A stretch of DNA of 64,000 nt from CAWDBV01 sp963800705 (lineage in GTDB: Bacteria > Actinomycetota > Thermoleophilia > Solirubrobacterales > 70-9): assembly GCA_963800705.1 (NCBI GenBank), contig CAWDBV010000005.1, forward strand, positions 1-64,000. Direction: 5' to 3'. Below the pieces are notes generated by a model. It worked only from the letters and a program-made list of their open reading frames with translations. It was not told where the DNA came from and made no database searches. Below are positions 36,844 to 45,714 of this stretch, one piece after another (position 1 is the first letter of the stretch; each line of letters begins with the position of its first letter). The translations under genes and the position numbers were made by a program.

Positions 36844-38616
36844 ATGCCCGCCCTCATGTGGTTGGGCCGAACCGAAGTCACCCGCCGCGAACTGGCGCTG
36901 CTCGTCGCCGGCTCCTGCCTGCTCGCGGTCGCGATGCACTGGCCGCTGGTCTTCAACCTCGGCGACACCATCCCGCGCGACGTCGGCGACCCGCTCGTCC
37001 AGTCCTGGCAAATGGCGTGGGGCGGCCACGCGCTCGTAAACCAGCCGCTCGAGTTCTTCCAGTCGAACATGTTCTGGCCGCAGCCCGACTCGCTCGCCTT
37101 CTCGGACGCCCTGATCGGATACGCGCCGCTGAGCTTCTTCGGATCCGGGGTCGAGACCGCGATCGTTCGCTACAACCTGCTCTTCCTGTTCGCCTACGCG
37201 CTCGCGTTCTTCGGCGCCTACCTGCTCGCCCGCGAGCTCGGACTGAGACCGGCCGGCGCGGTCGTGGCGGGGGCGGCGTTCGCGTTCGCTCCCTACCGCC
37301 TCGAGCAGGACGGCCACATGCAGGTGATCTCGAGCGGCGGCCTGCCGCTGGCGCTGGCGGTGGCGCTGCGCGGCTACCGGCTCGAGCGGCCGGGCTGGGT
37401 GGTGGCGGGCTGGGCGATCGCCGCCTGGCAGCTGACGATCGGGTTCACGATCGGGCTGCCGATGAGCCACCTGATCGGCCTGCTGGCGCTGATCGCCGCG
37501 GTCGTCTGGTGGCGTCGCGGCCGTCCGGCGCTGCCGCGCCGGCTGGTGGTCGCGACCGTCGCCGGTTTCCTGCTCTTCACCACAACGGCGGTCGTGATCG
37601 GGCGCCCCTACCTGCGGGTCGCAGACGACCACCCGCAGGCGCACCGTTCCCCTGAGACCGTCGAGGACTTCTCGGGGCCGATCGACGTGTTCGCGGTCGC
37701 GCCGGCCGAGAACCAGATCTGGGGGCCGGTCACCGAGCCGCTGCGCGAGGACATCGAGGCGATCCCCGAGAAGACGCTCTTTCCGGGCCTGCTGATCGTC
37801 GCCCTGGCGCTGATCGGCCTCGGTTCGGGGGCGCTCGCCCGCCCGGTCCGGATCGGCCTCGCGATCGGCGTGGTCGGGGTCTCGGTGCTCGCGCTCGGCT
37901 TCCAGGCCGACGACGGCTGGATCTGGCCCTATCGGGTGCTGTTCGATATCAACCCACTCTGGGAGTCGATCCGCGTCCCGGGCCGCCTCGTGGTCTTCAT
38001 CTCGCTCGGGCTGGCGCTCTCGGCGGGCGCCGGCGCCCAGTCCGCCGGCCGCTGGCTCAGCCGCCGCATGCCGAGGCGCAGCGCGGCGCGCGAGTACGCG
38101 CCGGTCGCGCTGGTCGCGGTGTTGGCGCTCGCGATCGTGGTCGAGGGCCGCGGGGTCCCATTCGATCCATGGGACGTACAGGCCCAGCCCGAGGTGCCGT
38201 TCCCGCCGGCGAGCACGGCGGAGACCACCGAGCCGCAGTTCCACCTCCCGGCCGAGCGCGCCGAGGACAATCGCCGCTACCTGCTCTGGTCGACCGACCG
38301 ATTCCCGCTGATGGTCAACGGGCGGTCGAGCCTCGTGCCCACGTTCACCGGCGACCTGATCGAGGCGATGCGCCCCTTCCCCGACCGCGAAACCGTCGAG
38401 CAGCTGCGGACGATCGGGGTGCGGACGGTGATCCTGCACACCGATCGCACCGCCGGCACGGCGTGGGCTGACGCCGCTTCAAAGCCGGTCAAGGGCCTGC
38501 CGCTCACCAAGAGCCAGGGGCCCGGCGGTCTGGTGGTCTACGAAATTCTCTCGCCGAGCGCCGGCTCGCCGACCGCGATCCCGCGTGAGATCGGCTCCTT
38601 GCGGCGCTCGCGGTAG
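36844..38616 (+). CDS. large polytopic membrane protein, GT-C glycosyltransferase-like
   Basis: A 590-residue protein with about ten membrane segments and a ~130-residue soluble C-terminal part. The first loop, after helix 1, contains FNLGDTIPRDVGDPLVQSWQ, placed and acidic like the catalytic first loop of GT-C glycosyltransferases that use lipid-linked sugars. The C-terminal domain has YLLWSTDRFPLMVNGRS and a TVEQLRTIGVRTVILH stretch. It resembles uncharacterised membrane proteins often called YfhO/PMT-like. The start is ATG 36844. Its last 79 bases overlap the convergent gene, so the two transcripts are complementary there. Confidence 0.7.
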   Translation: MPALMWLGRTEVTRRELALLVAGSCLLAVAMHWPLVFNLGDTIPRDVGDPLVQSWQMAWGGHALVNQPLEFFQSNMFWPQPDSLAFSDALIGYAPLSFFGSGVETAIVRYNLLFLFAYALAFFGAYLLARELGLRPAGAVVAGAAFAFAPYRLEQDGHMQVISSGGLPLALAVALRGYRLERPGWVVAGWAIAAWQLTIGFTIGLPMSHLIGLLALIAAVVWWRRGRPALPRRLVVATVAGFLLFTTTAVVIGRPYLRVADDHPQAHRSPETVEDFSGPIDVFAVAPAENQIWGPVTEPLREDIEAIPEKTLFPGLLIVALALIGLGSGALARPVRIGLAIGVVGVSVLALGFQADDGWIWPYRVLFDINPLWESIRVPGRLVVFISLGLALSAGAGAQSAGRWLSRRMPRRSAAREYAPVALVAVLALAIVVEGRGVPFDPWDVQAQPEVPFPPASTAETTEPQFHLPAERAEDNRRYLLWSTDRFPLMVNGRSSLVPTFTGDLIEAMRPFPDRETVEQLRTIGVRTVILHTDRTAGTAWADAASKPVKGLPLTKSQGPGGLVVYEILSPSAGSPTAIPREIGSLRRSR

Positions 38617-40268
38617 GCCAGCGCGCACAGCGTCGCGATCGAAACCACCGCCGCCGGGAGGATGAGCCAGAACGCCGAGGTGCCGCCGTCGAGCGGCGTC
38701 GAGTCGTTGCCGACCAGGGTCGGGCCGACGATCGCGAGCACGCTCCAGATCGCGACCAGCGCCACCGGCAGGCGGATGTCGCCGAGCGAGGGCCGCGGCG
38801 TCGCCTTGGCAGCGAGCGCGATCGCGGCCCCGATCGCGGCGAGCACAGGCGCCGCCGCCAGCCATGCCCACTCAACTCCGAACATGGTCAGCAGCGTGTG
38901 CTCGAGGTCGCCGTCGGCGAGCCGGTCCGCCCAGATCGAGATTCCGACGATGTCGCCGAGCAGCGGGAAGGTCAGCGTCCCGGCGACCATCATGATCGCG
39001 GAGGGAATCGCGAGCGCGAGCGTCGGCGCCGGCCAGCGCTTCCAGGCCGGGGCGAGCCCGAGCGCGACGAACGGCAGCGTCGGGATCAGGAACCTCGGCC
39101 CGAGCGTGCCGCCCCCGAACGGCAGCCAGTAGCCGGCGTTGTAGACGAAGTAGGCGGCGCAGATGGCGAGGATCACATTCGCCTCGGCGCGGTATCCGTT
39201 GCCGCGCATCGAAACGGCGCCGGCGACCCCCATCGCCAGCACCGGAGTCAGCGCCAGCAGCCCCCGGTTGGCGAGCAGGAGCTCGAACGCCTTGCCGAAC
39301 TCGGGCACGGTGATCCCGAACAGGCCGTCGCTGTTCAGCCCGAGCACCGCGTGTCCGGTCACTCCCTGCACGGCGACGGCGTCGGAGTAAGCGAAGTGGA
39401 GCGGCGAGCCGAACGCCCACTGGTTGAAGGCGAGCGCGGGCAGCGCGCCGAGCACGGCGCCCGCCGCGTAGGCCGCGGCACGGGGAACCCGCGGGCCGCC
39501 GCGCGAGAGCGCATAGAAGAACAGCACAGCGCCGGCCAGCACCAGCGGGTATTCGAAGTTGACGGCGATCCCGGCGATCAGCCCGGCGGCGCCGACGAGC
39601 AACAGCCGCGGCGGTCCGCGCCGCTCACGGAACAGGATCGCAAAGGCGGCGAAGCCGAGCGCCGCGGCGATCACATGCGGGAAGTACTCCGAGGCGAAGG
39701 TCATCAGGATCGACCCGATCCCGAGCGTGATCGCTGCCGCGGTTCCGTACCCGGGCTCGATCCGCTCCGCGATCCAGCGCACCCCGAACAGCAGCAGCAG
39801 GGCGGGGATCACGGCGCCGAGCAGGGTCAGAACCCAGACCAGCGGGGTGTTGTCCTCGATCCGGCTCGAGTTCTCGTAGGCGCGGACGCTGTTGTAGCCG
39901 TAGGTCTCATAGGGCGCGAGCGGTCGGGTGTCCCAGTGCGGATAGTCGGTCTTCGCGGCATTCCCGGCCGCGGTCGCTGAGAGCCCGTCGGCGCCGGCGG
40001 CATCGAGCCCCATGTAGGCCGGCAGCGTCAACGCCGCAAGCCCGGGCGCTTTGACCGAGTAGAAGTGTCCCTCGGTCCAGGCCTTGTCCTGGGTCTCCCA
40101 GTGCCAGCGGTCGATCTCGGGCTCGCCGTCGGCGAGCGCCCGCACCTGGGCGAAGTTGGCGAGCTGCCCCCAGCCCATCGTGTGGATGTGCAGCGCCCAC
40201 GCGAGGGCGAGGGCGAGGATGGCTGCGGTGCCAACGCTTATCGACCGTAAATTGCGGAGAGAAGGCAA
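38538..40268 (-). CDS. large polytopic membrane protein, PMT/GT39-like
   Basis: A 576-residue protein with about 12 membrane segments. The first periplasmic loop has EPEIDRWHWETQDKAWTEGH followed by FYSVKAPGLAALTLPAYMGL, a pattern (E-x-D ... YSxKxPG) shared with protein-mannosyltransferase-like GT-C enzymes. A long loop with NSSRIEDNTPLVWVLT precedes helix 2. The C-terminus faces the cytoplasm and is charged. The start is TTG 40268. It shares a 79-bp antisense 3' overlap with the preceding membrane gene. Donor and acceptor are unknown. Confidence 0.7.
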   Translation of the reverse strand: MPSLRNLRSISVGTAAILALALAWALHIHTMGWGQLANFAQVRALADGEPEIDRWHWETQDKAWTEGHFYSVKAPGLAALTLPAYMGLDAAGADGLSATAAGNAAKTDYPHWDTRPLAPYETYGYNSVRAYENSSRIEDNTPLVWVLTLLGAVIPALLLLFGVRWIAERIEPGYGTAAAITLGIGSILMTFASEYFPHVIAAALGFAAFAILFRERRGPPRLLLVGAAGLIAGIAVNFEYPLVLAGAVLFFYALSRGGPRVPRAAAYAAGAVLGALPALAFNQWAFGSPLHFAYSDAVAVQGVTGHAVLGLNSDGLFGITVPEFGKAFELLLANRGLLALTPVLAMGVAGAVSMRGNGYRAEANVILAICAAYFVYNAGYWLPFGGGTLGPRFLIPTLPFVALGLAPAWKRWPAPTLALAIPSAIMMVAGTLTFPLLGDIVGISIWADRLADGDLEHTLLTMFGVEWAWLAAAPVLAAIGAAIALAAKATPRPSLGDIRLPVALVAIWSVLAIVGPTLVGNDSTPLDGGTSAFWLILPAAVVSIATLCALAYRERRKEPISRGIAVGEPALGERIS

Positions 40269-40334
40269 GGCGGGAATCCTACGCAGGTTCCAGTCCCCCG
40301 CAAGCGGCAGTGTTAAACCGCCGCAACCAACCCG

Positions 40335-41174
40335 CTAATCGTCGTCAAGGCCCTCGTCGGGCTGCTGCTCGGGGGAGTCGGGGTCGATATCGAGGCAGAC
40401 CGAGCAGAAGTCCTGACCGAACGGCGTCAGGTGGACGCTGCGGCGCACTGTGCGCCCGCGCCCGGCCCTTTTCAGCGCCTCGAGCACGTCGGGCTGCGCC
40501 TCGAGCACCTGGTAGGCCCGGCGGCTCTTCACCGGCTCGCGCGAGAACCAGATCAACCCGAGGCGGAAGAGGTTGTTGAGGTAGGCGGGGACGCGGTCGC
40601 CGTAGCGGGCTCCTGCCTCGGCGCCGATCATCGACAGTCCCGGCGCGATCAGCTCGTCTCCGATGCTGAGCGGCCTCGCGGTTCGCACGTCGACCGACGC
40701 CTGCGGGCCGTCGACGGCAAGCAGGCGCAGGATGCGGCCCTCGTCGGGGGCGAGCTCGGCGAGCATCCGCTCGTAGGCGGGGTGTTCGCTCTGCTCGAAG
40801 CGGACGTCGGCCGAACGCCGCAGGAGCTCGGCGCCGCGCTCGCGGAGCGGGGAGGAGGACTGCCCGCGGCCCGGCTCGGTCTTCGGCACCCCGACGATTC
40901 CGAGCGCACGCCGCACGTACTCGCGGGCATCGGCCTGGGTCGAGCGGAAGAGCTCCGCGGGTGATGTTCCGAGGCTCGCCGCGCGCACCGCCTTCGAGGT
41001 CGCACTCGTCGAGGCCCGCACCGTCCACTGCGCGGTCTGCCACCACGCCGCGGCCGCGATCCGCGCCAGCCCCGGCGCGGCGCGGACAATGTCACGGGGC
41101 GTGCCGCCGTTGAGCGAGAAGTCGCCGCCGCCCTCGCGCTCCTGGTCAGGGTCGTCTCTGTCGTACTCGTTCAT
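40335..41174 (-). CDS. Abi-alpha / DUF4393-like protein
   Basis: A 279-residue protein from ATG 41174, which overlaps the DUF445 stop as ATGA. Residues ~1-45 are acidic and low-complexity; residues ~100-260 hold HPAYERMLAELAPDEGRIL, DVRTARPLSIGDELIAPGLS and AYLNNLFRLGLIWFSREP. That order resembles the Abi-alpha (DUF4393) family, some members of which are linked to abortive infection. The C-terminal LTPFGQDFCSVCLD fits the family's end. No membrane helix is evident. Tight coupling to DUF445 suggests a joint function. The family call is from memory of its pattern and is moderately sure. Confidence 0.65.
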   Translation of the reverse strand: MNEYDRDDPDQEREGGGDFSLNGGTPRDIVRAAPGLARIAAAAWWQTAQWTVRASTSATSKAVRAASLGTSPAELFRSTQADAREYVRRALGIVGVPKTEPGRGQSSSPLRERGAELLRRSADVRFEQSEHPAYERMLAELAPDEGRILRLLAVDGPQASVDVRTARPLSIGDELIAPGLSMIGAEAGARYGDRVPAYLNNLFRLGLIWFSREPVKSRRAYQVLEAQPDVLEALKRAGRGRTVRRSVHLTPFGQDFCSVCLDIDPDSPEQQPDEGLDDD

Positions 41175-42449
41175 CCGGGCCCGAATATCAGCAGGTGCAG
41201 GACGCCGGCGCCGAATCCGAGCACGGCGCCGTGCAGGAGCAGCAGCCACTCGTCCTCGCGCATCCCCGAGCGCAGCATCTCGGAGAAGTCCGCGGAGGAC
41301 ATCGTCCGCATGCGCTCGGCGATCAGCTTGCGCACCGGGGCCGATCTGGCGCTCGCTGAACTCCGAGTCGGCGATCAGCGGGGTCATCGTCGACTCGACC
41401 CCCTCGATCGCGACCGAATCGCGAATCGCGTCGTAGGCGTCGGCGCCGACGGCGACCCGGACCGCCGAGCGCGTGATTCCCACCGCACGGTCGATCGCCG
41501 GGCGCATCGAGGTCTCGATCATCTGCCGGGTGCGGTCGGCGCGCCGGCCCTCGAGCAGCTCCTCGCCGATGTTGCCGAGCGTGACGATGTCGTCGGCGAT
41601 GATCTTCGCGTAGACATCGGCGATCTCGCGCTGGCGGCGCAGGAACAAAGCGTGGACCTTGAACGGCCCGATTTTCCTCTCATTCACCGGCTCGAAGATC
41701 ATCCAGAGGCCGATCCAGTTGGTCACGTAGCCGACGACAACCCCGCAGATCGGCAACACCCACCAAAAGGGAAAGGTGTGGGTGATGAACGCGGTCGGGA
41801 TCCCAAGCGCGAAGCCGAGGAAGAAGCCGGCGTTGATCATGAATCGCAGCTCCTTCTTGCCGACGTCGAGAAAGACGCGGTTGGCGAGCTCGGGGTTCTC
41901 GTCGATGTGGCGTATGACCATCAACTTGACGTCGAGGAGCTGGTCGATGTTCTCGCCGATCTCGTCGGTGACCGTGCGGACGATGTCGGGAAGCTGGCGC
42001 TGGACTCGGGCGTGCACCGCCTCGCGCAGCTGCGGCGGGACGTCTCGCCATAGTTGCGGGTGCTCGCGCTCCATGACCCGCTCGACCACCTCGCGGATGT
42101 CGCCGCGGGCTGTGTCGAGGATGTGCTCGGCGATCGCGTCGGGCTCGAGCTGCTTGTAGAAGTCGCCGGCGCTGCCGAGCTTCGCGATCCCCTTGTCGAC
42201 GCAGATCGAGCCCATCTTCGCGGCCCGCGAAGGGATGATTCCCTGCCAGCCGACCCCACCGTGCATGACACCCGGTATCTGCTGGATCTTGCGCGGCATG
42301 ATGCTCGCGACCGCCGCGAGGCCGGGAACGTGGAAGCCGTAGAAGCGGATCGGGTGAAAGAGCATCCAGACGCCGCTCCAGTTCGTCAGGTAGCCGATCG
42401 CCCCTGAGAACAGCGGAATCGTGATCAGGCTGAGGGTCTCGGAGTCCAC
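41171..42449 (-). pseudogene. DUF445 family membrane protein, one-base insertion near the 3' end
   Basis: A protein of about 425 residues with an N-terminal membrane segment (SLITIPLFSGAIGYLTNWSG) and a second GYLTNW-like repeat (VVGYVTNWIGLWMIFEPVNE), both typical of DUF445. The PGVMHGGVGWQGIIPSRAAK block is also family-like. At about 41341 one extra G shifts the frame; the correct end reads VRKLIAERMRTMSSADFSEM and a final membrane helix LLHGAVLGFGAGVLHLLIF up to TGA 41171-41173. As sequenced, the unshifted frame instead runs on into the Abi-alpha gene, making a false 704-codon fusion. The start is GTG 42449. Function unknown; some relatives affect the envelope or motility. Confidence 0.78.
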
Positions 42450-42539
42450 TGGAGCGGGCCGGTCGAGGAATCCGGCGGCCCGGCATCACAACCTACCCGA
42501 CGCTCGCCGCGCGGGTGGGCCATCGTTTTGTTCGTGCGC

Positions 42540-43943
42540 CTAGTGGAGGCGCGGGCGGGGCCTGTAGACACGGCGCGCCGCGGCGGACAGCGCCAGTCCG
42601 GAGCCGACCAGGGCGAGGCCGAACAGCGCGATCAGCAGCACATCGGTGCCGGTGAAGGCGAGGTCCGTGCGTCCGGCCTGCGCGGCCTCGGCCACGGCGC
42701 CCGGAAGGTCGGCGTCATCCGCCGCGTCGCCGGGGCCGTCGCCGCCGTTGTTTCGGCCGCCACCACCGCCGCCGCCGCCACCACCACCGCCGCCGCCGCC
42801 GGCCGGGACGGCCGTCGTCGGGGGAGAGGTCGTGGGCGGGCCCGCGGGCGGAGGTGCGACCGCATGGCTCTCGGGGCCGGCGGTCGTCGCCTTCAGCGTC
42901 GGGGGCCCGAGCAGCGGGAGGATGAACGCGGTCAGCGACTCGCGGACGCCGTACGGGGGACTGGTCTGGCCGCTGCTCGTGTCATCGGCGTTGCAGACCG
43001 TGGACAGGACCAGCGGCACGATGAAGTTCGTGTTCGGGGTCCCGGCCGCGCAGCCCGGATCGGGAACCGGGACGCCGGCGTTCTGGAGGTTGACGACGTT
43101 CGAGTTCTGGGTCGTCGACGGAGGCGTGCCGTTGTTGCAGGCCGTGGAGCTCGAGTTGCCCTGCGCCGCGTCGGCTGAGATCACGCCGATCGCATCGGCA
43201 TTGGCGACGTTCGAGCTTCCGCTCGCCGTCTGGCAGGTGCCGTCGTCGGAGATCTCACCGTGCGACTCGGCGACGCCGGCAGTGATGCCGGTCGGTCCGC
43301 CGATCGAGGTGTTCAGTGTCGAGTAGTGGTTCTCCGAGCCGTTCGGGGTCGTGGTCGACTCCGCTTCGAGCGCCCCGAGGCAGAGCTGGCCGCCGCTCCC
43401 GGTGCAGATCTGGTCGAGGATCAGGTCGTTGACCGGATCGAGCTGCGAGGAGTTCGACTGGCCCTCGTTCGAGTCGACGCCGAGCAGCTCGGCACCGAGC
43501 AGGGCCGCGATCGTGATGTGGCCGTGATAGCTGCCGTCGGCGTTCTGCTCGCCCTTCGAGCGCCCGACGACGATCGTCTCGGGTCCCGCGGGGTTGGCCG
43601 GATACGGGTTGGGAGCCGTCGGCAGGAGCTCGATCGTGGCGACGTCGCCCTGGCCATGCGGGTTGGTGCCGTGGAGCGGGGGGATGTAGTTCGGCGGGGA
43701 ACCGGCCCTGGTGTCGGCCTGGGGGGTCGCGTTCGAAGCGCCGGTGCTCGCGGCGCCGCCGGACCCACCGCCTGCCTGCTGAGCGGCGCCGCCGGCGCCG
43801 CCGAGAAGATTGTTGACCCCGTTGCCGAGCTCGTCGAGATCGACCCCTGCGACCTTGACGCCCGAAGAGGTGAGCGGGAGCGCGAGCAGCGCTGCAACCG
43901 CGAGGCTGAAGGAAATAAGTCCGGTGATCCGACGCTTGTTCAT
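42540..43943 (-). CDS. LAFTG-anchored surface protein, paralogue B
   Basis: A 467-residue exported protein, exactly the length of paralogue A at 21.5 kb. The start is ATG 43943, after AGGAAGGG. The signal segment is GLISFSLAVAALLALPLTSS. A Gly-rich stretch, then the shared body follows with GTNPHGQGDVATIEL, GRSKGEQNADGSYHGHI, ISDDGTCQTASGSSNVANA and six cysteines in the same order. The C-terminal architecture is the same: SHAVAPPP, a run of about 16 glycines, LAFTG, a hydrophobic helix and a basic end (RRVYRPRPRLH). LAFTG fits a class E sortase signal. No sortase gene is in the window. The body is of unknown function. Confidence 0.8.
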   Translation of the reverse strand: MNKRRITGLISFSLAVAALLALPLTSSGVKVAGVDLDELGNGVNNLLGGAGGAAQQAGGGSGGAASTGASNATPQADTRAGSPPNYIPPLHGTNPHGQGDVATIELLPTAPNPYPANPAGPETIVVGRSKGEQNADGSYHGHITIAALLGAELLGVDSNEGQSNSSQLDPVNDLILDQICTGSGGQLCLGALEAESTTTPNGSENHYSTLNTSIGGPTGITAGVAESHGEISDDGTCQTASGSSNVANADAIGVISADAAQGNSSSTACNNGTPPSTTQNSNVVNLQNAGVPVPDPGCAAGTPNTNFIVPLVLSTVCNADDTSSGQTSPPYGVRESLTAFILPLLGPPTLKATTAGPESHAVAPPPAGPPTTSPPTTAVPAGGGGGGGGGGGGGGGRNNGGDGPGDAADDADLPGAVAEAAQAGRTDLAFTGTDVLLIALFGLALVGSGLALSAAARRVYRPRPRLH

Positions 43944-44120
43944 ATCGGTGTCCCTTCCTGAAAGTTGTGGGTAGGCCGTCCAGAGCCCTCTGGCCAGCAG
44001 ACTAGTCACGTTTACCCGGAATATCGAACGACAACCCTCATACCCTCGTTGGATTTCGTGCCCGCAGCTAAAGATTTCGCCCCTCCATGCCGATCGGCGC
44101 CGGTTAGGCTCATCGGGCGC

Positions 44121-44193
44121 GCCCCCGTAGCTCAGTGGACAGAGCGGCGGCCTTCTAAGCCGCGGGTCGCAGGTTCGAATCCTGCCGGGGGTA
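44121..44193 (+). tRNA. tRNA-Arg (anticodon TCT)
   Basis: A 73-nucleotide cloverleaf. The acceptor stem GCCCCCG (44121-44127) pairs with CGGGGGT (44186-44192), including one G-T pair at the end. The anticodon arm is GCGGC-CTTCTAA-GCCGC, so the anticodon is TCT, which reads AGA. The T arm is GCAGGTTCGAATCCTGC. CCA is not encoded. It is followed 82 bases later by tRNA-His in the same direction. Confidence 0.95.
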
Positions 44194-44275
44194 CTGAGGG
44201 TGAAGCGCAGCGGAAGCCGTAAACCGTGAAGCGAAGCTTGACGCTGAGCATCGCGCCGATAGATTTGAGGAGCGC

Positions 44276-44350
44276 GGTGAGCGTAGCTCAGTCAGGTAGA
44301 GCTCCTGGTTGTGGTCCAGGCGGTCGCGGGTTCGAGTCCCGTCGCTCACC
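44276..44350 (+). tRNA. tRNA-His (anticodon GTG)
   Basis: A 75-nucleotide cloverleaf. GTGAGCG pairs with CGCTCAC, and an extra encoded G (44276) pairs with C44350, which is the G-1:C73 identity pair of tRNA-His. The anticodon arm is CCTGG-TTGTGGT-CCAGG, so the anticodon is GTG. The T arm is GCGGGTTCGAGTCCCGT. CCA is not encoded. A cupin coding region starts only three bases after it. Confidence 0.95.
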
Positions 44351-44353
44351 TTC

Positions 44354-44836
44354 ATGAGCGGTTACGTCCATCTCCCGGGCGATAGCGAGGTGCGGTGGAT
44401 GGGCGAGATCTCGACCCACTTCCTCGCCACCGGCGAGCAGACCGGCGGAGCATTCTGCCTGGTCGACGAGCGGGCGAAGCGCGGCGACAGCGTGCCGCTG
44501 CACAGGCACCCCGACGACATGGAGTCCTTCTACGTGCTCGAGGGGGAGATGACGCTGTTCGTCGGCGACGGTCCGGGAGTCCTCGCGCCGGCCGGTTCCT
44601 TCGCGCACATACCCGGCGGGACCGTCCACGGTTTCCGGGTCGAGTCCGAGCAGGCGCGCTATCTGATCCTGACGACAGCGCGGCACGGCGAGTTCTACCG
44701 GGCGATCACGGTCGCCTCGCGCGAAGGCGGCCTGCCTCCTGACGATCCGTCGGTCGATGGGTCAGTGATCAAGCAGGCGGGCCAGGAATACGGGATCGAG
44801 TTCGTCGGGCCCCTGCCGACGCCTCCTACGAGCTAG
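44354..44836 (+). CDS. cupin-domain protein
   Basis: A 160-residue single-cupin protein. Motif 1 is PLHRHPDDMESFYVLEGEM, with the histidines and glutamate of a metal site; motif 2 is HIPGGTVHGFR. Relatives include quercetinase-like dioxygenases and binding proteins. The ATG at 44354 is only three bases after tRNA-His; an in-frame ATG at 44399 is an alternative that would cost 15 residues. It may be carried on the tRNA transcript. It converges with the next gene, overlapping by 11 bases. Confidence 0.85.
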   Translation: MSGYVHLPGDSEVRWMGEISTHFLATGEQTGGAFCLVDERAKRGDSVPLHRHPDDMESFYVLEGEMTLFVGDGPGVLAPAGSFAHIPGGTVHGFRVESEQARYLILTTARHGEFYRAITVASREGGLPPDDPSVDGSVIKQAGQEYGIEFVGPLPTPPTS

Positions 44837-45638
44837 GTGAAGGCTGCTCGACGTCGCTGGGTGCCGGCGAGCCGCCATCCGAACCCGGCGCGACGAAGCC
44901 GCACTGGCGCTTCTCGGACTCGATCTGCAGCGTCAACCGGTCCATGCCGTCCGCGTGGGCGTCGGCGACGGTGCCGGAGTAGATCTTGTTGTCCTTGCTC
45001 TCGAGGTTGACCGCCGAAGCGTCCTCACACAGGTGGAACACCTCGCCCTCCTTGGTCCAGAAGACGAGGTTCTTGCCGGTGATCGCGATCACCTCGGCTT
45101 CCTCCGCGGCGTACTGCTCGGTCGACGGCGCATTCCAGTCGACGCCGAAGAGCGTGGCGGCGGTCATCACCGCGATCGCGATCGCGCCGGTGATCGCCTT
45201 CTGACGGCCGTCCATGTTCTCGTTCGTGAAAATCAGGACGATCAGCGGCAAGAACGCGATCACCGTGATGATCGCGCCCAGCTGGTTCTGCACGAAGAAC
45301 CGCACGGTCTCCGACCTCGAGGCCGGGTCGAGGCGGTTCGCCTTCTTCCATAGGAATGAGCCGCCCATGGCGAGCGCGCCGACCAGCGCGATCACACCGA
45401 TCAGCAGCCACGTCTTCACGGGGTCCTGATCCAGCACGTAGAAGATTCCGAACACCTCGCCGCCGATCGCGAGCGCCCAAAGGACAGCGGCGATCAGGCG
45501 GAAACGCGTCGCCTTGCCCTTCGCCCCCGGGGTCGGCTTCCAGTCGGAGGCAGGCTCCGTGGCCTCTGAGCCGGAGCGCTTCTTCGCAGCGCGCTCTACG
45601 CGCACAACCTCTTTGCCGGATTTGGAACGGTCTGCCAT
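44826..45638 (-). CDS. polytopic membrane protein of unknown function
   Basis: A 270-residue protein. Residues 1-45 are basic and hydrophilic (MADRSKSGKEVVRVERAAKK). Four membrane helices follow (FRLIAAVLWALAIGGEVFGI, WLLIGVIALVGALAMGGSFL, GAIITVIAFLPLIVLIF, AITGAIAIAVMTAATLFG). The outer domain (~175-250) includes STEQYAAEEAEVIAITGKNL and a pair of cysteines (FHLCEDA, KRQCGFV). I do not recognise the family; it is conserved-looking but has no motif. The start is ATG 45638. Confidence 0.7.
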   Translation of the reverse strand: MADRSKSGKEVVRVERAAKKRSGSEATEPASDWKPTPGAKGKATRFRLIAAVLWALAIGGEVFGIFYVLDQDPVKTWLLIGVIALVGALAMGGSFLWKKANRLDPASRSETVRFFVQNQLGAIITVIAFLPLIVLIFTNENMDGRQKAITGAIAIAVMTAATLFGVDWNAPSTEQYAAEEAEVIAITGKNLVFWTKEGEVFHLCEDASAVNLESKDNKIYSGTVADAHADGMDRLTLQIESEKRQCGFVAPGSDGGSPAPSDVEQPSPSS

Positions 45639-45714
45639 GGCGCGCTTCCTGGTCGTCGGGACTTCGAGCCGACACTATCGATCGCTGTGCCTGGCGGGGT
45701 TGGCTCAAGCGAGC

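Noticed and set aside
40335..42449. A single 704-residue fusion of DUF445 and an Abi-alpha-like domain.
   Set aside because: Correcting one extra base near 41341 restores a natural DUF445 ending with a membrane helix and a TGA that overlaps an ATG for the second gene, so they are two genes.
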